Both the position numbers and the translations under genes were made by a program. DNA of 8,461 nt from an uncultured Lentisphaeria bacterium (GTDB lineage Bacteria > Verrucomicrobiota > Lentisphaeria > Victivallales > Victivallaceae), in the NCBI GenBank assembly GCA_949298665.1, contig CASFXO010000117.1, positions 1-8,461 on the forward strand, read 5' to 3'. Positions 4,809-8,461 of this stretch are shown one piece after another (position 1 is the first letter of the stretch; every line of letters begins with the position of its first letter). The notes below the pieces were generated by a model. That model did not search any database. It worked only from the letters and a program-made list of their open reading frames with translations, and was not told where the DNA came from.

Positions 4809-5768
4809 ATGCCTGAAAAAATCAGAATTTATTTTCTCGGCTCCGGCGCCATCGCGGTACCGGTGCTGCGGCGCCTGGCCGTTTCCGAAGACGTGGCGCT
4901 GCTGGGGGTCGGTACCCAGATGGACCGGCCTGCTGGACGCGGTGGACGGCTGACCCCGACGCCGGTCGGAACCGCCGGGGAAGCACTCGGGCTGACGGTG
5001 GATCGCATTCCCCGGGTGAATGAGGAAGCGTTCCTGGAGCGGCTGCGGCAGTTGACGCCGCATTTTCTGCTGGTGGTGTCGTTCGGGCAACTGTTGAAGG
5101 CGCCGTTGCTGGCATTGCCGTCGCTCGGCTGCGTCAACATTCACGCGTCGTTGCTGCCGCGGTACCGGGGGGCTTCGCCGGTGGTGTCCGTCATCCGGAA
5201 CGGAGAGACGCGTACCGGAGTCAGCTTCATGAAAATGGAATGCGGACTTGATACCGGACCGGTGTATGAAAGTTTTCCGGTCGAACTGGTCGGGAACGAG
5301 CGGGCGGACCGACTGGAGCGGCAGCTGGGCGAAATGGCCGCGGAAACCGTTTTGCCGGTGTTGCGGGGGATCATGGACGGCCGACTGCGGCCGACGGCAC
5401 AGGATCACGAGGCCGCCACCTTCTGCTCCAAAATCCGCAAGGCCGACGGACGGATCGACTGGCGCCGTCCGGCGCGGGAGATTGAGGCCATGACCCGGGC
5501 GTATGCTCCCTGGCCCGGGGCGAGTTTCACGTTGAGAACGGGGGGGCGGGAATTTCCGGTGACGGTGGTTTCGGCCGCGGTGCATCCGGAACTTTCCGGC
5601 GCTCCGGGAGCGGTGTTGCGCCGCGACAAACATGCCTGGATCGTCGGATGCGGCGAGGGCGCACTGGAACTGCTGACGGTGTCGGCGCCGGGGAAACGGG
5701 AGATGGCGGCGACCGCGTTTCTGAACGGATTGCGGGGGGCCGAAATGTGTTTGCCGGTGGACTTCTGA
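4809..5768 (+). CDS. fmt: Methionyl-tRNA formyltransferase
   Basis: Fmt formylates the amino group of methionyl-initiator tRNA using 10-formyltetrahydrofolate, enabling normal bacterial translation initiation. The 319 residues match the usual length. The N-terminal Rossmann-like domain begins at IRIYFLGSGAIAVPVL (5-20), followed by the tRNA-contacting loop DRPAGRGGRL (39-48). The catalytic triad is Asn110 and His112 in NIHASLLPRYRGASP (110-124) and Asp148 in GLDTGPVY (146-153). The C-terminal tRNA-binding domain follows the IRKADGRIDW segment and runs to the end. The ATG at 4809 agrees with the family start, but the AAAGGGGA element ends 12 bases upstream, farther than ideal. An upstream TTG (4764) would add 15 unrelated residues. 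The usual partner def (peptide deformylase) is not adjacent. The RNase gene starts 46 bases downstream and is probably co-transcribed. Confidence 0.97.
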   Translation: MPEKIRIYFLGSGAIAVPVLRRLAVSEDVALLGVGTQMDRPAGRGGRLTPTPVGTAGEALGLTVDRIPRVNEEAFLERLRQLTPHFLLVVSFGQLLKAPLLALPSLGCVNIHASLLPRYRGASPVVSVIRNGETRTGVSFMKMECGLDTGPVYESFPVELVGNERADRLERQLGEMAAETVLPVLRGIMDGRLRPTAQDHEAATFCSKIRKADGRIDWRRPAREIEAMTRAYAPWPGASFTLRTGGREFPVTVVSAAVHPELSGAPGAVLRRDKHAWIVGCGEGALELLTVSAPGKREMAATAFLNGLRGAEMCLPVDF

Positions 5769-5814
5769 GTATTTTTCTGCGCCGGCCGATGAAAATCAAG
5801 GAATTGACGGGAAG

Positions 5815-7452
5815 ATGGAGCAACAGGGGAAAACGATTGTCTTGAACTGCGAGAAGCTGGAAACCCGCTTCGCGCTGTTGAACAATGGAGGATTGGAGGA
5901 ATACCGGATCGAACGGGCCGATGATGAACCGAAGGTCGGATCCATTTATCTGGGGAAGATCGTTAATCTGGAACCGGCGCTGCAGGCGGCGTTTGTGGAT
6001 ATCGGTGCGGAGAAAAACGCATTTCTGCATTATCACGACATGATTCCGGAGAGCGCGTCGCTGCGTTCCGGCGACAGTCGCGGGGAGGATGAGGACGAAG
6101 AGGCGACCATTTCGGTGGAGAACCGCCGCGGCGGAGACGGCAAGGCGAAGAAAAAAAACGGGCGTGCCGGAGAATTGCAGCATCGGGAGGTCAGCCGCCG
6201 TCGCCGGAAATTCACCACGGCGGAGATTCCGGAGTTTTTCAAGCCGGGCATGGAGATCCTGGTGCAGGTGGTCAAATCCCCCATCAGCAGCAAGGGCGCC
6301 CGGGTGACGGCGAATCTTTCCATCGCCGGGCGGTATCTGGTGCTGATGCCTTATTCCGACCACATCGGGCTTTCCACCAAAATCGACAACGAAGCCGAAC
6401 GGACCCGGCTGAAAAAGATTCTTTCCGAGCTGGAGCTGCCCGACGGCATGGGGTTGATCTGCCGGACGGTGGGCGAGGGGCGCAAAAGCCTGTTTTTCAA
6501 GCGCGACCTGGAGTTGCTGCTGTCTTACTGGAACACGCTCGAAGGGGCGATCGACCGGGGGCGTGCACCGCTGGCGGTTTACACCGAGCCCGATCTGATC
6601 GACCGGACCGTGCGTGATTTCATGACCGAGGAGATCAACGAGATCATAGTGGACGACCGGGGTGCCTACAAGCGGATTTACGACACCGTCAAGAAGATCG
6701 GCGGCCGCAAGATGGCGGCCAAGGTACACTGTTACGAGGAGTCGGTGCCGGTATTCGACCGCTACCGGATCAAGGAGCAGCTGGACAAGGTACAGAGCCG
6801 CGAAGTCAAGCTGCCGGGGGGCGGCTGGATCTGCATCGACGAAACCGAGGCGCTGATCGCCATCGACGTCAATTCCGGACGCGGCCGGAAAAGTGCGGAA
6901 CAGCCGGAATTCATCCTGAAAACCAATCTCGAGGCCGCCGCCGAGGTCGCCCGGCAGTTGCGGTTGCGCAACGTAGGCGGACTGGTGGTGATCGACTTCA
7001 TCGATATGCGCAGTGCCCACGACCGCGACGAGGTGGTCAAGTGCATGAAGAAACTGGTCAAGGATGACCGGGCGAAAACCAAGGTGTTGCCGATCAGTAA
7101 GTTCGGATTGATGGAGATGACCCGGCAGCGTGAGGAGGAAAGTTTGCAGGACAAGGTTTTCGATTCCTGTCCTTACTGCGGCGGTTCCGGACGGGTCAAG
7201 TCGCCGATGACCATGAGCGTGGAAATTCAGCGGCGGCTCAATTCGATTTTCCGCGATCCCCGGTACAAGGGGATTCCGGTGCGGGTGATCATGCATCCCG
7301 ATGTACTGGCCCGGCTCAAGAACGAGGATTCGGAACATCTGCGGGCATTGGAGGAGAAGTACAAACATGCGCTCTCCTTCCGTGCGGACCCCGCGTTGCA
7401 TTGCGAGGAGTTCCGGTTGATGGATCCTGATACCGGGACCGAGCTGAAATAA
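5815..7452 (+). CDS. rng: Ribonuclease E/G family endoribonuclease (RNase G-like)
   Basis: Members of this family cut single-stranded AU-rich RNA and act in rRNA 5' processing and mRNA decay. The 545 residues contain an S1 RNA-binding domain (about 38-180; VGSIYLGKIVNLEPALQAAFVDIG), the 5'-sensor/RNase H-like part, and the DNase I-like catalytic core. The core has the metal-binding aspartates Asp351 in IDVNSG (350-355) and Asp394 in VVIDFIDM (391-398). Their 43-residue spacing equals that of Asp303 and Asp346 in E. coli RNase E. The zinc-link CPYCGGSGR (452-460) holds Cys452 and Cys455, and a small C-terminal domain follows. There is no long disordered degradosome scaffold, so RNase G type is preferred over RNase E. 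The S1 domain carries a charged insertion (about 80-135). The ATG at 5815 fits the family N-terminus; AAGGAA lies about 11 bases upstream, so the ribosome binding site is only fair. Confidence 0.94.
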   Translation: MEQQGKTIVLNCEKLETRFALLNNGGLEEYRIERADDEPKVGSIYLGKIVNLEPALQAAFVDIGAEKNAFLHYHDMIPESASLRSGDSRGEDEDEEATISVENRRGGDGKAKKKNGRAGELQHREVSRRRRKFTTAEIPEFFKPGMEILVQVVKSPISSKGARVTANLSIAGRYLVLMPYSDHIGLSTKIDNEAERTRLKKILSELELPDGMGLICRTVGEGRKSLFFKRDLELLLSYWNTLEGAIDRGRAPLAVYTEPDLIDRTVRDFMTEEINEIIVDDRGAYKRIYDTVKKIGGRKMAAKVHCYEESVPVFDRYRIKEQLDKVQSREVKLPGGGWICIDETEALIAIDVNSGRGRKSAEQPEFILKTNLEAAAEVARQLRLRNVGGLVVIDFIDMRSAHDRDEVVKCMKKLVKDDRAKTKVLPISKFGLMEMTRQREEESLQDKVFDSCPYCGGSGRVKSPMTMSVEIQRRLNSIFRDPRYKGIPVRVIMHPDVLARLKNEDSEHLRALEEKYKHALSFRADPALHCEEFRLMDPDTGTELK

Positions 7453-7466
7453 CCGGCGGAAGGTGT

Positions 7467-8461
7467 ATGAAACGCAAATCCATTCTGATTGTCGACGATG
7501 AGCTGCATACCCGCGAAGCGCTGATGCGGTACCTGCGCGGCCGTTTTGATGTGACCGGCGCGGAAGACGGCGCGACGGCGCTGGAATTGTTGAAAAATCA
7601 CGACTACGATCTGGTCCTGACTGATTTGCGCATGCCGGGAGCGGACGGCATGAGTGTGCTGGAGGCGACTTTGAGCAAGGCGGTCCGGCCGCCGTGCATT
7701 GTGTTCACCGCCTACGGGACGATTGAAAACGCCGTGGCGGCGGTGAAGGCCGGCGCGTTCAATTTCGTGACGAAGCCGGTGAAACTGTCGCAGCTCGACG
7801 AGGTGATCGACGCGGCACTGGCTTCCCGCTCCGCGCCGGAGCCGCAGGCCGCGGCCGCCGGGGTTGCGGCGGAGACGGCCGGAAATCCGACCTCTTCCGG
7901 AGAAATGGTGATCGGCAGCTCGCCCGCGATGCGCCGGGTGTTCGAACTGGTCCGGGACGCGGCGCCGAGCCGGATCAACATTCTCATTACCGGGGAGAGC
8001 GGCACCGGCAAGGAGGTGATCGCCCGCGCCATCCACGACGCCAGCGGACGCAAGGGATTGTTTGTTCCGGTGCATTGCGCGGCACTGCCGGCGAATCTGC
8101 TGGAGAGTGAGCTTTTCGGGCATGAGAAAGGCGCGTTTACCGGGGCGGTCGAGCGGCGCAAGGGACGTTTTGAGCTCGCGGACGGCGGCACCATCTTTCT
8201 CGACGAAATCGGGGAAATCGAGCCCGCGATTCAGGTGAAGCTGCTCCGGGTGCTGGAAAGCCGCTGCGTGGAACGCATCGGCGGACATGAACAGATCCGC
8301 TGTGACGCCCGGCTGGTCGCGGCCACCAACCGCAATCTGGCGGCCATGGTTGCGGAAGGGACGTTCCGCGAGGATTTGTATTACCGGCTGGAGGGGATCA
8401 GCATCGAAATGCCTCCCCTGCGCGATCGGCGCGAAGACATTCCGGAACTGACCCGGCGTTT
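7467..8461 (+). CDS. Sigma-54-dependent response regulator, NtrC family (cut by window edge)
   Basis: This is a two-component response regulator that, when phosphorylated, should drive ATP-dependent opening of sigma-54 promoters. The 331 residues seen begin with a receiver domain (4-118) holding the acidic pair Asp10-Asp11, phosphate-accepting Asp53 in LTDLRMPG (51-58), the switch Thr81 and Lys103 in TKP. An Ala-rich linker (about 120-145) leads to the AAA+ domain from MVIGSSPAM. That domain has Walker A GESGTGKE (176-183), the sigma-54 contact loop GAFTGA (222-227), Walker B GGTIFLDEI (240-248) with Asp246 and Glu247, ATNRN (286-290), and the arginine-finger region REDLYYRL (301-308). The end of the AAA+ domain and the DNA-binding helix-turn-helix lie beyond the window. 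The gene starts 14 bases after the RNase stop, with GGCGGAAGG just upstream. No histidine kinase is seen here. Its target genes cannot be told from the sequence. Confidence 0.95.
   Translation, partial: MKRKSILIVDDELHTREALMRYLRGRFDVTGAEDGATALELLKNHDYDLVLTDLRMPGADGMSVLEATLSKAVRPPCIVFTAYGTIENAVAAVKAGAFNFVTKPVKLSQLDEVIDAALASRSAPEPQAAAAGVAAETAGNPTSSGEMVIGSSPAMRRVFELVRDAAPSRINILITGESGTGKEVIARAIHDASGRKGLFVPVHCAALPANLLESELFGHEKGAFTGAVERRKGRFELADGGTIFLDEIGEIEPAIQVKLLRVLESRCVERIGGHEQIRCDARLVAATNRNLAAMVAEGTFREDLYYRLEGISIEMPPLRDRREDIPELTRR

Noticed and set aside
4731..5633. Upstream extension of the folK frame into the fmt antisense strand
   Set aside because: The open frame is accidental; the FolK fold begins at the ATG near 4730 and fmt is a certain gene on the other strand.
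5789..5845. 18-codon reading frame overlapping the start of the RNase gene, possible leader peptide
   Set aside because: It has no ribosome binding site and is part of a longer chance frame through the end of fmt; nothing in its sequence suggests a regulatory peptide.
5527..7401. Long minus-strand open frame of 624 codons antisense to the end of fmt and most of the RNase gene
   Set aside because: Its translation is His/Arg/Gln/Pro-rich low-quality sequence without family motifs. The plus strand there encodes unmistakable Fmt and RNase E/G motifs; high GC leaves antisense frames free of stops.
7227..8288. Minus-strand open frame of 353 codons antisense to the RNase end and the response regulator
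   Set aside because: Shadow of the plus-strand genes, which carry full receiver and AAA+ motifs; the antisense product has no recognisable domain.
1..8461. Mobile element, CRISPR array, toxin-antitoxin pair or defence island
   Set aside because: No transposase, integrase, direct-repeat array, tRNA-borne attachment site or nuclease/effector pair was seen on either strand; the genes are core functions plus small envelope proteins.

Overview
This window is GC-rich, densely coding bacterial chromosome made mostly of housekeeping genes. All genes left of about 4730 lie on the minus strand and all genes right of 4809 lie on the plus strand, so the 78-base gap 4731-4808 is the single divergent promoter region. 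Signal peptides, a probable lipoprotein, an RNase E/G-family enzyme and a sigma-54-type response regulator suggest a Gram-negative-type, didermic organism. The mix of standard core genes with small lineage-specific secreted proteins would fit a PVC-superphylum bacterium such as a member of Lentisphaerota. That placement is inference only, since no rRNA or other clade marker is present.

Minus strand, read from 4730 down to 1. folK (folate synthesis) is followed by a small single-pass membrane protein with a coiled coil, which has its own good sigma-70-like promoter overlapping the folK stop codon. Next comes a secreted protein of unknown function, ending at a strong intrinsic terminator. Immediately after that hairpin is a tight three-gene cluster: a cysteine-rich YkgJ-type protein, guanylate kinase (gmk) and a stand-alone CoaC flavoprotein (coenzyme A synthesis). 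They are joined by a 2-nt gap and then a 4-nt start/stop overlap. A small probable lipoprotein with its own promoter follows and ends at a second terminator. Last is the N-terminal third of pyruvate, phosphate dikinase (ppdK), cut by the window edge.

Plus strand, read from 4809 to 8461. fmt (formylation of initiator Met-tRNA), an RNase E/G-family endoribonuclease (rng-like) and a sigma-54-dependent NtrC-family response regulator (cut by the window edge) are spaced by 46 and 14 bases and look co-transcribed.

No rRNA, tRNA, CRISPR array, insertion sequence, phage gene, toxin-antitoxin or defence gene is visible, and no gap exceeds 300 bases; the longest is 925-1091. I found no clear novel system. 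The points most worth checking are the terminator placed directly before the ykgJ-gmk-coaC ribosome binding site, the charged insertion in the S1 domain of the RNase, the RNase/response-regulator pairing, the overlapping divergent promoters, and the unassigned small envelope proteins.
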